64,000 bases of DNA from Prevotella sp. (GCA_017538195.1 JAFYJH010000145.1:31848-95847), one strand, 5' to 3'. Counted from the first letter of the stretch, positions 1 through 8,835 are shown. The notes: a model not told the origin generated them from the sequence alone. Numbers and translations: made by a program.

Positions 1-1
1 C

Positions 2-421
2 CAGTTAGGTGGCAAACTGCTTGACTATGGTTATCAAGGCTTGATGGCTACCGACAGCTATGGTGAGTCGATGAGTCCTGACCTGCTGAACGCATGGCAG
101 AAGCCCGGCGACATCACGGATGTTCCGCGCGTTGATGCTAATGGTCCTCACAACACGAACATCTCGACATCTTACTCGACCCGTTGGTTGACGAAGTCAG
201 ACTACCTGAACCTGCGTTCAATAACCATCGGCTATCAGTTGCCCAAGCAGGTGCTCAACTATGCTTACCTGAAGTCCGCACGTCTGTCATTCGCCGCCGA
301 GAACCTGTTCATGCTGAAAGCCCGTCAGGGTCTGAACCCGATGGCTCAGTTCAACGGTCTCGTTTACAACGAGTATATGCCCTCTCGCAACTTTACTTTC
401 TCGCTTAATGTTACATTCTAA
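2..421 (+). CDS. SusC/RagA-like TonB-dependent outer membrane receptor, C-terminal 139 residues
   Basis: This is the 3' end of a SusC-like receptor; the 5' part lies outside the window. SusC proteins are TonB-dependent beta-barrels that import oligosaccharides across the outer membrane together with a SusD lipoprotein. The visible part has the family's usual C-terminal features: a 'SDYLNLRSITIGYQLP' type strand, an 'ARLSFAAENLFML' strand, the 'GLNPMAQFNG' loop and a terminal aromatic strand ending 'NFTFSLNVTF', as expected for a barrel protein recognised by BAM. The stop is 14 bp before the susD start, so the two form an operon. The substrate cannot be told from this fragment. Confidence 0.93.
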   Translation, partial: QLGGKLLDYGYQGLMATDSYGESMSPDLLNAWQKPGDITDVPRVDANGPHNTNISTSYSTRWLTKSDYLNLRSITIGYQLPKQVLNYAYLKSARLSFAAENLFMLKARQGLNPMAQFNGLVYNEYMPSRNFTFSLNVTF

Positions 422-435
422 ATTAGTTAAGAATT

Positions 436-1923
436 ATGAAATACAATAGATTTTTGACCATCGTAATGGCAGCAGCTATGGCTCTCGGACTGAGCAGCTG
501 CGGAGAAGATTATCTTGACACGGTGCCGTCGAATGCGGTCTCTGAGACCTCAATCAACACCTCGCTCGAGAACCTCTACATTACCCTGAATGGCATCCAC
601 AAGGAAATGGTTTCTCAGGAAACAGGTTATCAGTGCTTGGGCGGTGAGCCAGGATTCATGTTCTGCCGTGACATTGAGGCCGACGACATCACTTGGATTA
701 CCAACACATGGTGTAAGGCCGCTTATCTTGGTTGGACATGTAATACGAATGAAACTTCGGGCTACAACTCAAGCTATTGGAGAATTTACTACCAGTGGAT
801 TCTGAACGCCAACAAAATTATTGCAGGCGTAGAAGAAGCCCCCAAGACCGACGAAGCTTTGTACAATCAGGTGAAGGGTGAAGCACTTTGCATCCGCGCA
901 TGGGCTCACTTCAACCTCGTTCAGCTCTACGCAAAGCGCTATGCAGCTGGTGGCTCGAACACTCAGGATGGTATTCCTTATCGTTTGACTGCCGCCACAA
1001 CAGAGCAGGCACGTAATTCTGTCGAAGACGTCTATCAGCTCATCAACACCGACCTCGACGAGGCTTGCAAACTGTTGGTAGGAATCAATCCAGGTTATCA
1101 TCACTACAGCGAGATGGTGGCATGGGGTTTGAAGGCTCGTGTGGCTCTTGCCAAGCAAGACTACGCTAACGCCGCAACCTACGCAGCCAAGTCAATTGCT
1201 TTGGCAGAAGCCAATGGTGGCAAGTTGATGGAAGGCAATCAGTTGCAGTGCGGTTTTGCTGACATCTGCTCCGACACAAAGGAAGCGATGTACGCTGCTC
1301 GTACTCCGGACGACAAGACGGTTTATTTCTACTCCTTCTATGCTTACATGTCATGGAACTTCAGTGCAACAGCTATTCGTCAGGGTGTGAAGTGTATCAA
1401 TGCTGACACCTACGATACCATGTCGGAAACAGACTTGCGTCGTGCATGGTTCGATCCTACGGGTGAGGCAGAAGTTCCCGCAAAAACCTATGTAAAGCAA
1501 CCCTACCAGAACCGCAAGTTCCGTGCTCGTTCCACGGCCAATGCCGTTGGTGATGTCGCCTTCATGCGTCTGGCCGAGATGTATCTGACGCAGGCTGAGG
1601 CTTTGGCTCGTGCAGGAAAGAACGACGAAGCTCAGAGCGTGTTCACGAAGTTCCAAATCACTCGCGACCCGTCGTATGTTTCTAAAGGCAATACGGGTGC
1701 TGCTTTGGCAGAGGAAATCATGAACAGCCGTCGCGTTGAACTGTGGGGCGAAGGTTTCCGCTTCTACGACCTGAAGCGTCTGAATCAGCCCATCAAGCGT
1801 GGTCGCAACTTCGTTCAGACATTCTGCTCCTTCTTGGAGAAAGGTGTCAATGAGCCTGGTTGGGTTTGGGAAATCCCCAAGAGTGAGACCGACTACAACA
1901 AACTCTGCACAAAGAACTATTAA
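436..1923 (+). CDS. SusD/RagB-family nutrient-binding outer membrane lipoprotein
   Basis: 495 residues, the normal SusD length. An N-terminal lipoprotein signal ends in the lipobox LSSC with the lipidated cysteine at residue 22. SusD proteins form the lid of the SusC barrel and bind glycan at the cell surface. The TPR-like helices are seen in 'IRAWAHFNLVQLYAKRYA' and 'FMRLAEMYLTQAEALARAG', and the C-terminal family signature 'SRRVELWGEGFRFYDLKR' is intact, ending in an 'EPGWVWEIPKSETDYN' tail. It follows susC directly and is followed by a strong hairpin terminator, so this gene closes the susCD transcript. The ligand is unknown. Confidence 0.95.
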   Translation: MKYNRFLTIVMAAAMALGLSSCGEDYLDTVPSNAVSETSINTSLENLYITLNGIHKEMVSQETGYQCLGGEPGFMFCRDIEADDITWITNTWCKAAYLGWTCNTNETSGYNSSYWRIYYQWILNANKIIAGVEEAPKTDEALYNQVKGEALCIRAWAHFNLVQLYAKRYAAGGSNTQDGIPYRLTAATTEQARNSVEDVYQLINTDLDEACKLLVGINPGYHHYSEMVAWGLKARVALAKQDYANAATYAAKSIALAEANGGKLMEGNQLQCGFADICSDTKEAMYAARTPDDKTVYFYSFYAYMSWNFSATAIRQGVKCINADTYDTMSETDLRRAWFDPTGEAEVPAKTYVKQPYQNRKFRARSTANAVGDVAFMRLAEMYLTQAEALARAGKNDEAQSVFTKFQITRDPSYVSKGNTGAALAEEIMNSRRVELWGEGFRFYDLKRLNQPIKRGRNFVQTFCSFLEKGVNEPGWVWEIPKSETDYNKLCTKNY

Positions 1924-1939
1924 TCTATTTAATTACTGA

Positions 1940-1984
1940 AAAATACGGACGGTTCGCTCTTCCCGGGCTTGCCGTCCGTATTTT
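1940..1984 (+). terminator. Rho-independent terminator after susD
   Basis: An 11-bp perfect stem (AAAATACGGAC at 1940-1950 with GTCCGTATTTT at 1974-1984) encloses a 23-base loop region and ends in a U-run. It lies 17 bp after the susD stop and separates the PUL genes from the downstream pair. Confidence 0.85.
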
Positions 1985-2012
1985 CCTAACCAGACATTTA
2001 TTCCATTTGGCC

Positions 2013-2900
2013 ATGAGTCTTAAAAAACGGATATTGGAAAACTGGCGATTGATGGTAGCCCTCGCCTTTGCCTTCTTAGTTTTCTGTTTCTGGTATTTCT
2101 TCTATCCTCACTCAGTCGTTGCACAGGAGCGGCTGTTCGTGTGGGATGCCGAGTTCTGGAAGGAATATGGATTTTGGCAGTATGTTAGGGACTTTTTCGT
2201 CCAGTTCTTTCATGACGCCTCATTGGGTGCATTGCTCTTGGCCTTACTCTGCTTCGTGTTTCAATGGCTGGCGTGGTGGCTCTTGCAGTGTTTTCGGAAA
2301 AAGGATTGGAAAAATATCCTTTTTGCGGTTTCATTTCTTCCCGCCATTTACGTCTGGCATCTGACATTCGTGAGTTTTACTTCCAATGGCGAAGAAGAGA
2401 AATACGACTGGCTGCTGAGAAAAGGGCAGTGGCAGTCGATTCTCCGAAAGAACTATCCATCGTCGGCAGCCTGCCAGAATGTAGTCAGACTGGCACAATT
2501 CCAGACTGGAAAAATCGGCGAAGCGGAGATGTTTGGCAACCTGACCCTTACCAACGACGTTTTGAGCAGCAGGACTTCCGCCTATATGATGAGCGATGTC
2601 TATATGTACGCAGGGATGGTGAACATGGCGCAGCGGGCATCTTTCGAGGCGATGGCTTCCATCGAAGACTTTTCCATGAGCGGAAGGGCATTGCAGCGAT
2701 TGACGGAAACAGCATTGATTACAGGGCAATATCGGGTGGCTGAAAAATACATCTCGATACTGGAGAAAACGGTTTATTATCGTTTTTTCGCCCGTAAGAT
2801 GAAGAATTTAATTGAAAATCCAACACTCATAGAAAGTCATCCCACCTACGGGAAATTGCAGAAAGTGTATGGAAACACCAAGGATGTCCTATTTAATTGA
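2013..2900 (+). CDS. DUF6057-like membrane protein
   Basis: 295 residues if started at the ATG at 2013; a TTG two codons earlier is possible but less likely. The N-terminus carries three probable membrane segments (roughly residues 14-31, 70-93 and 101-118). The remainder is soluble and helical, with the pattern 'KYDWLLRKGQWQSILRK ... MVNMAQRASFEAM ... ALQRLTETALITGQY', which I recognise from the Bacteroidetes DUF6057 family. Family members I remember are longer, so this may be a short version. Function is unknown. It overlaps or abuts the next gene (stop at 2900, next ATG at 2906), so the two are translationally linked. It lies between susD and a susD remnant. Confidence 0.6.
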   Translation: MSLKKRILENWRLMVALAFAFLVFCFWYFFYPHSVVAQERLFVWDAEFWKEYGFWQYVRDFFVQFFHDASLGALLLALLCFVFQWLAWWLLQCFRKKDWKNILFAVSFLPAIYVWHLTFVSFTSNGEEEKYDWLLRKGQWQSILRKNYPSSAACQNVVRLAQFQTGKIGEAEMFGNLTLTNDVLSSRTSAYMMSDVYMYAGMVNMAQRASFEAMASIEDFSMSGRALQRLTETALITGQYRVAEKYISILEKTVYYRFFARKMKNLIENPTLIESHPTYGKLQKVYGNTKDVLFN

Positions 2901-2905
2901 GCAAT

Positions 2906-4375
2906 ATGAATACGTTGAAGAAACTCAGAGTAGTGTCGTTGTCGATGGCTTGTCTGTTGCTTTCGTGCACATCACGTCCGCACGATGCGGAAAAAGTGCT
3001 GTCAGAGCCTGCCATCTATCCCGATTATATTGGAGTGACCGTGCCTGTGGACATTGCTCCGCTGAATTTTTCCATGGCGGATGATGGTGTGACGACGGTT
3101 GATGTGGAAGTGAAAGGCTCCCAAGGAGGCTCGTTGCATGTAAATGGTGCTTATGCGGACTTCGGAATTGACGAATGGCATGACTTGTTAAGGCGAAATC
3201 AAGGCGGCAAGTTGTCGTTTTCCGTTTGCGCCGAGAAAGAGGGTAAATGGATGCAGTATAATACGTTTGACATTTTTATCAGCAAATATCCGCTCGGAGA
3301 GTGGGGAATCACATACCGGCGAGTGGCTCCGGGCTATCAGATGTATGGACGCATGGGAATATATCAAAGAGAACTTGCTACATTCGAGGAGAAAGTCATT
3401 TTGGATAATAAGTTTTTGGACGGCGGATGCGTCAATTGCCATACGGTCAATCGCAGCAAGCCTGACGACTATGTATTCCATGTCAGAAGCGAACATGGTG
3501 CAACAGTCGTAGGCCGTCAGGGAAAAACGGATTTTCTGGCCTCGGTCAATGACAGTTTGGGAGGCGCAATGGTCTATCCTTACTGGCATCCTAACGGACG
3601 ATACATCGCTTTTTCTACGAACAAAACATCCCAATTGTTTCATTCTGGAAAAAACAAACGCATTGAGGTCTTTGACGGCCAGTCAGACGTTTTCATCTAT
3701 GACACAGAAACCCACGAAACCTTGCGCGACACACTCATTATGAAAAAATATTGGGCTGAGAATTGCCCTGCATTTTCGGCGGATGGGAAATGGCTTTATT
3801 TTACAACCGCACGGCGGCAGAGCTATCCCCAAAACTATGATTTGGAAAAATACAGTCTTTGTCGGGTTTCGTTTGATGAAAAAAACGGAAAACTCGGGCA
3901 ACAAGTAGATACACTCGTAAATGCCTCCAAAACAGGAAAAAGTGTAACATGGCCGCGTCCGTCTTACGATGGCCGCTATGTCATGTTTACCCAATTGGAC
4001 TATGGCTATTTCTCCATATGGCATCCTGAGGCGGACTTGTGGTTGCTGGACTTGCAGACTGGCGAGACCCGACCTTTGGAAGAAGTAAACAGCGATAGTG
4101 CTGAAAGTCTGCACAATTGGAGCAGTAATAGCCGTTGGTTTTTCTTCACAAGTCGCCGCGATGACGGACTTTATACCCAAATATATTTTTCTTCCCTCGA
4201 TGAGCACGGAAAAGCCACAAAACCATTCTTGCTGCCGCAGCAGAATCCCCATCGCTACTATCAGCGGACGCTGTATTCGTTCAATACACCCGATTTTGTT
4301 TCAACCCCCGTTGCAACTGAATCAAAAGATATTGTTAAAAGTCTTCGGAACGAGAAACGAGTGAGTACACGATAA
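2906..4375 (+). CDS. TolB/WD40-like beta-propeller lipoprotein with a CxxCH heme-c motif
   Basis: 489 residues from the ATG at 2906. A lipoprotein signal ends at C21 (LLSC). Residues about 30-160 form an immunoglobulin-like beta region. Then comes a single CVNCH motif (C175, C178, H179), the covalent heme-c attachment pattern. After it follow repeated PD40/TolB-like blades such as 'PYWHPNGRYIAFSTN', 'PAFSADGKWLYFTTARR' and 'PRPSYDGRYVMFTQ'. Similar Bacteroides proteins carry CVNCHSF at this place, so the motif is a family trait. I infer an exported, possibly heme-carrying surface or periplasmic protein that works with the DUF6057 membrane protein just upstream. Substrate and redox role are unknown. 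Confidence 0.65.
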   Translation: MNTLKKLRVVSLSMACLLLSCTSRPHDAEKVLSEPAIYPDYIGVTVPVDIAPLNFSMADDGVTTVDVEVKGSQGGSLHVNGAYADFGIDEWHDLLRRNQGGKLSFSVCAEKEGKWMQYNTFDIFISKYPLGEWGITYRRVAPGYQMYGRMGIYQRELATFEEKVILDNKFLDGGCVNCHTVNRSKPDDYVFHVRSEHGATVVGRQGKTDFLASVNDSLGGAMVYPYWHPNGRYIAFSTNKTSQLFHSGKNKRIEVFDGQSDVFIYDTETHETLRDTLIMKKYWAENCPAFSADGKWLYFTTARRQSYPQNYDLEKYSLCRVSFDEKNGKLGQQVDTLVNASKTGKSVTWPRPSYDGRYVMFTQLDYGYFSIWHPEADLWLLDLQTGETRPLEEVNSDSAESLHNWSSNSRWFFFTSRRDDGLYTQIYFSSLDEHGKATKPFLLPQQNPHRYYQRTLYSFNTPDFVSTPVATESKDIVKSLRNEKRVSTR

Positions 4376-4401
4376 TCGTATCGAAATTTTGCCGTTTATA
4401 T

Positions 4402-4575
4402 ATGCCCTGCGGATTCTGTTTGGGACGGCGTTGGAAAGAGCCCATCGTGCGCAAGCAGTATCCCGTCGGAAGCTTCCACAAGAACTTCGCCGTCACCATC
4501 AACCCGACCGATGGCAACGACTGGACTTGGGCAATTCCCGAAAGAGAGTCTGACTACAACGCCGATGTTAAGTAA
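4402..4575 (+). pseudogene. SusD C-terminal remnant (about 50 residues)
   Basis: A 57-codon open frame, too short to be a gene. From about 4429 it encodes 'RRWKEPIVRKQYPVGSF' and then 'NDWTWAIPERESDYNADVK' before the stop. This is the terminal segment of a SusD protein: the susD gene upstream ends in the equivalent 'WVWEIPKSETDYN'. No signal peptide or TPR region precedes it. The fragment is followed by a terminator as a susD gene would be. It is best read as the leftover 3' end of a second susD whose body was replaced or deleted. Confidence 0.75.
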
Positions 4576-4598
4576 TTCGTTAGCGTAAAATTATCAAT

Positions 4599-4640
4599 TC
4601 AGGCGGCTATCCGTAATTGGACAGCCGCCTGATTTTTTTT
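4599..4640 (+). terminator. Rho-independent terminator after the SusD remnant
   Basis: A perfect 10-bp stem, TCAGGCGGCT (4599-4608) with AGCCGCCTGA (4623-4632), and a 14-base loop are followed by eight T residues. Confidence 0.85.
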
Positions 4641-4673
4641 GTTGGGCAAAATTCTTTTGTTAAAATTTTCGAT

Positions 4674-5996
4674 TTAAAGCCGAGAAGGAGATACGCTGTT
4701 GATATAACCCGAAATACTATACAGAGGTATATTTTCCATCCATCCTTGATCGATATAGGGTTTCATGGAAAGGCGTAGTCCTTTCAAATGTTTTTCTGCA
4801 TAGTCAATGTTGATGAATTGTGAAAAAGACTTGCTTTTTACGTTTTCTTCGGCCTTCACCTCAATGGGAAGCAGACGATTGTCTGTTTGCACAAGAAAGT
4901 CGATTTCCACTTTGGAATTTTCCTTGCTATAATAATAAATATCCAGATTTTCATGGGGAACGAGTTGCTGAAGGACGTAATTTTCTGTGAATGCTCCTTT
5001 AAACTCTTTGAAAACGTCGTTATTGACGAGCATCAGTTTGGGTTTGGCATTGGCAAGTGCCCCGAGCAGTCCCACGTCAAGCAGATAGAGTTTGAATGCA
5101 TCGAAATCTTCGTAGAAATTCAAAGGTTCCTGTGGTGTGCGACAACGATGAATTTTATAGACCAGACCTGCATCCACGAGCCACTGTATGGCTGTTTCCA
5201 AATCGCGAGCACGACCGCCGCTTTTGACGGCACCGTAAATAAACTTTTTGTTCTCCCTTGAAAGTTGGGCGGCGATGCTTTTCCATACCAAACGAATGTG
5301 TTCAATTTCCTTTACGGCATGTTTAGCCATATCGTTGGCATAGGCAGAGATGATTTTTTTCTGAATTTTCCGGACTTTGAAGATGTCGTTGTTGGTCACA
5401 TAGTTGAGTACGACCTCGGGCATACCGCCGACATAATAATATTGTCTGAGTAAGCCTTCCAATGTGTGGCTCAGCACTTCGACAGATGCCCACTCACAGT
5501 TCATCAGTATTTCCACCAACTTTTCATTTCCAACTGCCAATACAAATTCGTCGAAAGTCATGGGGAAAAGTTTCAACACATCGACTTTGCCGACGGGATA
5601 AGATTCTTCAGGACGATGTGTCACGCCTAAGAGAGAGCCTGCTACCGCAACGTGCAAATCTCTGGCGTTTTCGCAAAAATACTTCAGCGACGCTATGCCT
5701 TGCGGCGATTCTTGTATCTCGTCAAAGACAATCAGTGTTTTTCCTGCGACGATTCGCTGTCCGGTTTTGGCCTCCACATCGCGCACAATGCGTTCTATGT
5801 CAAAATCTGTTTGAAACAGCATGTGTGCGAAAGGATTGTTATGGCAGTTGATATAGACCATGTTGTCATACTCGTTGCGGCCAAATTCCTGCAACAGCCA
5901 CGTTTTCCCTACCTGACGGGCTCCTTCTAAAATTAGCGGTTTCCTGTCTGGGGATTTTTTCCATTCCAATAACGAATGATAAAGTTTCCTTTTCAT
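4674..5996 (-). CDS. AAA_14/DUF4143 ATP-binding protein
   Basis: 440 residues from the ATG at 5996. An upstream TTG at 6020 sits inside the -7 promoter box and cannot be translated from that promoter. The N-terminal AAA domain has Walker A GARQVGKT (25-32) and Walker B 'LIVFDEIQ' (D92, E93). The C-terminal DUF4143 half ends with an EID ... IEVK pattern (E364-D366, E379-K381) resembling a PD-(D/E)XK nuclease fold. This family is common, strain-variable and often multi-copy in Bacteroidetes. Its role is not established, though a link to mobile or defence functions has been considered. It is monocistronic with its own promoter and a tandem repeat upstream. Confidence 0.88.
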   Translation of the reverse strand: MKRKLYHSLLEWKKSPDRKPLILEGARQVGKTWLLQEFGRNEYDNMVYINCHNNPFAHMLFQTDFDIERIVRDVEAKTGQRIVAGKTLIVFDEIQESPQGIASLKYFCENARDLHVAVAGSLLGVTHRPEESYPVGKVDVLKLFPMTFDEFVLAVGNEKLVEILMNCEWASVEVLSHTLEGLLRQYYYVGGMPEVVLNYVTNNDIFKVRKIQKKIISAYANDMAKHAVKEIEHIRLVWKSIAAQLSRENKKFIYGAVKSGGRARDLETAIQWLVDAGLVYKIHRCRTPQEPLNFYEDFDAFKLYLLDVGLLGALANAKPKLMLVNNDVFKEFKGAFTENYVLQQLVPHENLDIYYYSKENSKVEIDFLVQTDNRLLPIEVKAEENVKSKSFSQFINIDYAEKHLKGLRLSMKPYIDQGWMENIPLYSISGYINSVSPSRL

Positions 5997-6017
5997 GCTT
6001 TTTATAAATTGATGGTG

Positions 6018-6049
6018 CAAAGGTACTGATTTTTAATGATATAAGCAAA
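6018..6049 (-). promoter_or_regulatory. Bacteroidetes promoter for the AAA_14 ATPase
   Basis: On the minus strand TACCTTTG (6018-6025) matches the -7 box TAnnTTTG, with TTTG of the -33 element at about 6046-6049 and a spacing of about 20 bases. It lies 21 bp before the ATG at 5996 and decides that start. Confidence 0.75.
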
Positions 6050-6054
6050 TGTTT

Positions 6055-6175
6055 TTCCAAATTTCTTGACGAATATGGATAGATTCTTGCCAAATTTCTT
6101 GACGAATATGGATAGATTTTTGCCAATTTTCTTGACGAATATGGATAGATTTTTGCCAATTTTCTTGACGAATGG
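6055..6175 (-). repeat. 33-bp tandem repeat, about 3.5 copies
   Basis: The core CTTGACGAATATGGATAG starts at 6065, 6098 and 6131, exactly 33 bp apart. A fourth, truncated copy starts at 6164. Read on the minus strand it encodes an 11-residue repeat (SSRKLAKIYPY) in an ORF that runs into the ATPase gene in another frame. There are no spacers, so this is not a CRISPR array. It lies just upstream of the ATPase promoter. Confidence 0.85.
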
Positions 6176-6224
6176 TTAGTAGTTTTTTTTGTTAAAAACT
6201 TCACTAAATTTGTGAAAAAATCTT

Positions 6225-6264
6225 TTTAAAAATCTATCGGAAACATCCTTACGGTGTTTCCGAT
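6225..6264 (-). terminator. Terminator of the beta-barrel receptor gene (minus strand)
   Basis: A perfect 10-bp stem, ATCGGAAACA (6236-6245) with TGTTTCCGAT (6255-6264), lies 12 bp after the stop at 6277. In the minus direction it is followed by a T-rich tract (6225-6233). Confidence 0.8.
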
Positions 6265-6276
6265 GGATTTTCTTTC

Positions 6277-8835
6277 TTAATCTTCGATACTCGCTCCGCT
6301 GTAGTTGCTCGACGGGTCGTCCATTTCCTCGCCTTGCATTCTCTGTCCGGGACGGCGCTTGGGCTTCATATTACCGAAGTTGTAGGTCAGCGTGAAGTTC
6401 ACGGTGCGCGAGCGACGGCGGTTCAACTGGTGGCGCAGGAAGGTTTCGCTCTCGGTGATGTTCTCCCAACGGCGCGAGTCGAGCACGTCGCGGCACGAGA
6501 TGGCGAGCATCAACTTCTTGTCGAGGAAATGCTTGCGCAGGCCGAAGTCGAGGCCGTAGCCGGGCTTGCGATAACCCTGCGTGACGACCTGACGCGAGCG
6601 GTAGTTGCCCGTGAGTTGGATGGAGAGGTCGTAGGGCAGCATCAGCGAGGCAATCATTCGGGCATTCCACGTGAAGCGCGACTGCTCCTCGCCGGTGACG
6701 GTCTGGCCGTCGATTTCGTATTGGAAACCGTTGAGTTTGTAATAATAGGCGTTGGCCGAGGTCGTGAGGTCGAGGATGCGGAAAAACTTGTTTTTTACGG
6801 TCACTTCGACACCCGATGAAGTGCTCTTCGCCACGTTTTTACTGGTCGAGTAGAAGAGTCCGTCGGCGGGATTCTGCCAGTTGATGCGCTGCATCACGTC
6901 GGTGGTCGGACGATAGTAGGCGGAAATCATCATCGAGTGCTCGGTCCACGTTTTCAGGTAGTTCAGCGAGAACGAATTGCTGTATTCGGGTGTGAGTTCG
7001 GGGTTTCCGAACGACACGGTGGTAGCATCGCGCGTATCGCGGAACGAATTGAGTTGTCCACCCCACGGACGACGCAGACGGCGCGTGTAGTTCAACTGAA
7101 GTTGGTCGTTGTCGGTGAGTTGATACGACAGGAACAGCGACGGGAACAGTTGGAAATAGTCTTTTTTGAAGGGTGTTGGGCGATTGTCTGCCGTCGGCTC
7201 GAATTCCTGTTCCCACGTGTAACTCTCGGTGTTCACGCGCCAATATTCACCGCGCAGTCCGCCCATCACGCCGAACTTTCCTAACTTCCAAGTCAGCGTC
7301 GTGTAGAGGGCGTGAACATCCATGTCGTAGATGAAGCGGTTGTAGTATTTTTTGTCCAGCACGGCAGCGTGTCCGTCCCAATTTTCGTTATCGATAAACG
7401 ACTCCTGCGGCGTGTTTTCGTGCGAAAAACGCGCCTGATAGCCTGCCTGAAGTTGGAATCGCTCGGAAATCGGGTTCTCGTAGTCGAGTTTCACCTCCCA
7501 CGTGCGGTTGTTCATGTGCATCGGGCGGTTTTGGTAACTGTAGGTGTTGGGTGTTGGATGTTGAGTGTTGAAAAATTGCGTCGAATCCTGATAGAAATTG
7601 TCGTTGTCGGCCTTCCATTTGTGATAGCCCACGACGAAGTCGAGATAGTGGCGGTCGGTGAACGAATGGCGGTAGTTGAACTCGCCGTAGTACATATTCA
7701 TATTGCCACGCGAACTGGTCTGGCGCGACATAATTTGCGTCGGAGTCAGCGTAGCGAAGTCGAAATCGTCGAAAGTCGAGGCGTTCAGCCCTTCCGAGCC
7801 ATCAATCGAGCCGTAGTGATAGGGCGTGAAGCCGGAATCGCGGTTTTTGCCGAGCATCATCATCCCCGACAGCGAAAAATCGTCTTTTTTCGTGGCGTGA
7901 AGCGTCACTCCGGCACGACTGAACAAGCCGTTTCCTCGGTTGGAATTTTCGCCCTCGTACCACTGATACTGATTGGTTTTCAGGAAAAGTTGCTCGCTCT
8001 GGCTGCGCCCCTTGCCCTCGCGATGGCGGTAGCCGATGTTGGCGTAGCCGTCCCAACGCGGCGAGTTGTAATTGATGTTGAAACTCGTGTTCGCACCGCC
8101 TCGCGTATCGACGCCGGCCTGCACACTGCCGTAGTAGCCCGGTTTCAGGTCTTTTTTCATCACGATGTTGATGATGCCGGCAGAGCCTTCCGCCGAGAAT
8201 TTCGCCGACGGATTGTCGATGACTTCGATGCGCTCGATGCTCTCGGCAGGCAGTTGTTGCAGAATCTGGGCGCGGTTGTCGGCGGTCAGACCGCTCGCCT
8301 TGCCGTTGATCCAAACCTCGACGCTCGAATTGCCGCGCAGCGAGATGTTTCCGTCGTTATCGACCTCGACCGACGGGATGTTTTCCAACGCCTCCGAAGC
8401 CGACTGGCCCGCATTCGTGACGAGTTGCGACACGTCGAACGACTTGCGATCGACCTCCAACTTCATCGACGACCGCTGTCCCGTCACCGTCACTTCCTTC
8501 AACTGCTGCGAGTCGTCGGTCATGTGCAGCGTCGCGAAATTCTGGGTGCGATTGCCCTCGCTGAGCGTGAACTGGCGCGTGAGCGGCTTGTAGCCCACAT
8601 ACGAAAGTTCCAGCGAATAACTACCCGTCGCCAAACCCTCGACCAAGAAGCGGCCATCCGTGTCGGAAACGGCTCCCTTCACCAATTCCGCACTGCCTGC
8701 CCGCATCACTTTCACCGCCACAAATCCCAACGGCTCAAGCGTCTTTTTGTCCAAAACTCTGCCTTTTACAACACACTGTGCCGATGCCACCATTGTCCAC
8801 AACAGCAGCATCGAAGAAAATATAAATCGATTCAT
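6277..8835 (-). CDS. TonB-dependent receptor-like outer membrane beta-barrel protein (OMP_b-brl_3 type)
   Basis: 852 residues from the ATG at 8835; a GTG 24 bp upstream is less likely. After a signal peptide ending near 'VASAQ' there is a carboxypeptidase-regulatory-like beta-sandwich ('VVKGRVLDKKTLEPLGFV'), then a plug domain ('LENIPSVEVDNDGNISLRG', 'ESIERIEVIDNPSAKF'), then a large barrel. This arrangement is the Bacteroidetes outer membrane beta-barrel family related to TonB-dependent receptors, often of unknown ligand. It is not paired with a SusD. The gene lies 60 bp after the second chromate transporter and ends at a clear terminator. A short in-frame repeat tract interrupts the barrel at 7544-7570. 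Confidence 0.88.
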   Translation of the reverse strand: MNRFIFSSMLLLWTMVASAQCVVKGRVLDKKTLEPLGFVAVKVMRAGSAELVKGAVSDTDGRFLVEGLATGSYSLELSYVGYKPLTRQFTLSEGNRTQNFATLHMTDDSQQLKEVTVTGQRSSMKLEVDRKSFDVSQLVTNAGQSASEALENIPSVEVDNDGNISLRGNSSVEVWINGKASGLTADNRAQILQQLPAESIERIEVIDNPSAKFSAEGSAGIINIVMKKDLKPGYYGSVQAGVDTRGGANTSFNINYNSPRWDGYANIGYRHREGKGRSQSEQLFLKTNQYQWYEGENSNRGNGLFSRAGVTLHATKKDDFSLSGMMMLGKNRDSGFTPYHYGSIDGSEGLNASTFDDFDFATLTPTQIMSRQTSSRGNMNMYYGEFNYRHSFTDRHYLDFVVGYHKWKADNDNFYQDSTQFFNTQHPTPNTYSYQNRPMHMNNRTWEVKLDYENPISERFQLQAGYQARFSHENTPQESFIDNENWDGHAAVLDKKYYNRFIYDMDVHALYTTLTWKLGKFGVMGGLRGEYWRVNTESYTWEQEFEPTADNRPTPFKKDYFQLFPSLFLSYQLTDNDQLQLNYTRRLRRPWGGQLNSFRDTRDATTVSFGNPELTPEYSNSFSLNYLKTWTEHSMMISAYYRPTTDVMQRINWQNPADGLFYSTSKNVAKSTSSGVEVTVKNKFFRILDLTTSANAYYYKLNGFQYEIDGQTVTGEEQSRFTWNARMIASLMLPYDLSIQLTGNYRSRQVVTQGYRKPGYGLDFGLRKHFLDKKLMLAISCRDVLDSRRWENITESETFLRHQLNRRRSRTVNFTLTYNFGNMKPKRRPGQRMQGEEMDDPSSNYSGASIED
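7544..7570 (-). repeat. In-frame short-period repeat in the OMP gene
   Basis: The plus strand reads GTGTTGGGTGTTGGATGTTG and onward. On the coding strand this gives NTQHPTPNT in a barrel loop. The same AACACCCAAC-type repeat recurs in purL (11178-11228) and the hexosaminidase (21253-21288). Confidence 0.7.

Noticed and set aside
4674-5996. AAA_14 ATPase as part of an insertion sequence
   Set aside because: No transposase, terminal inverted repeats or target-site duplication were found around it.
6055-6175. A CRISPR-like array from the 33-bp repeated unit
   Set aside because: The copies are directly abutted with no unique spacers, and no cas gene is near. It is a tandem repeat.
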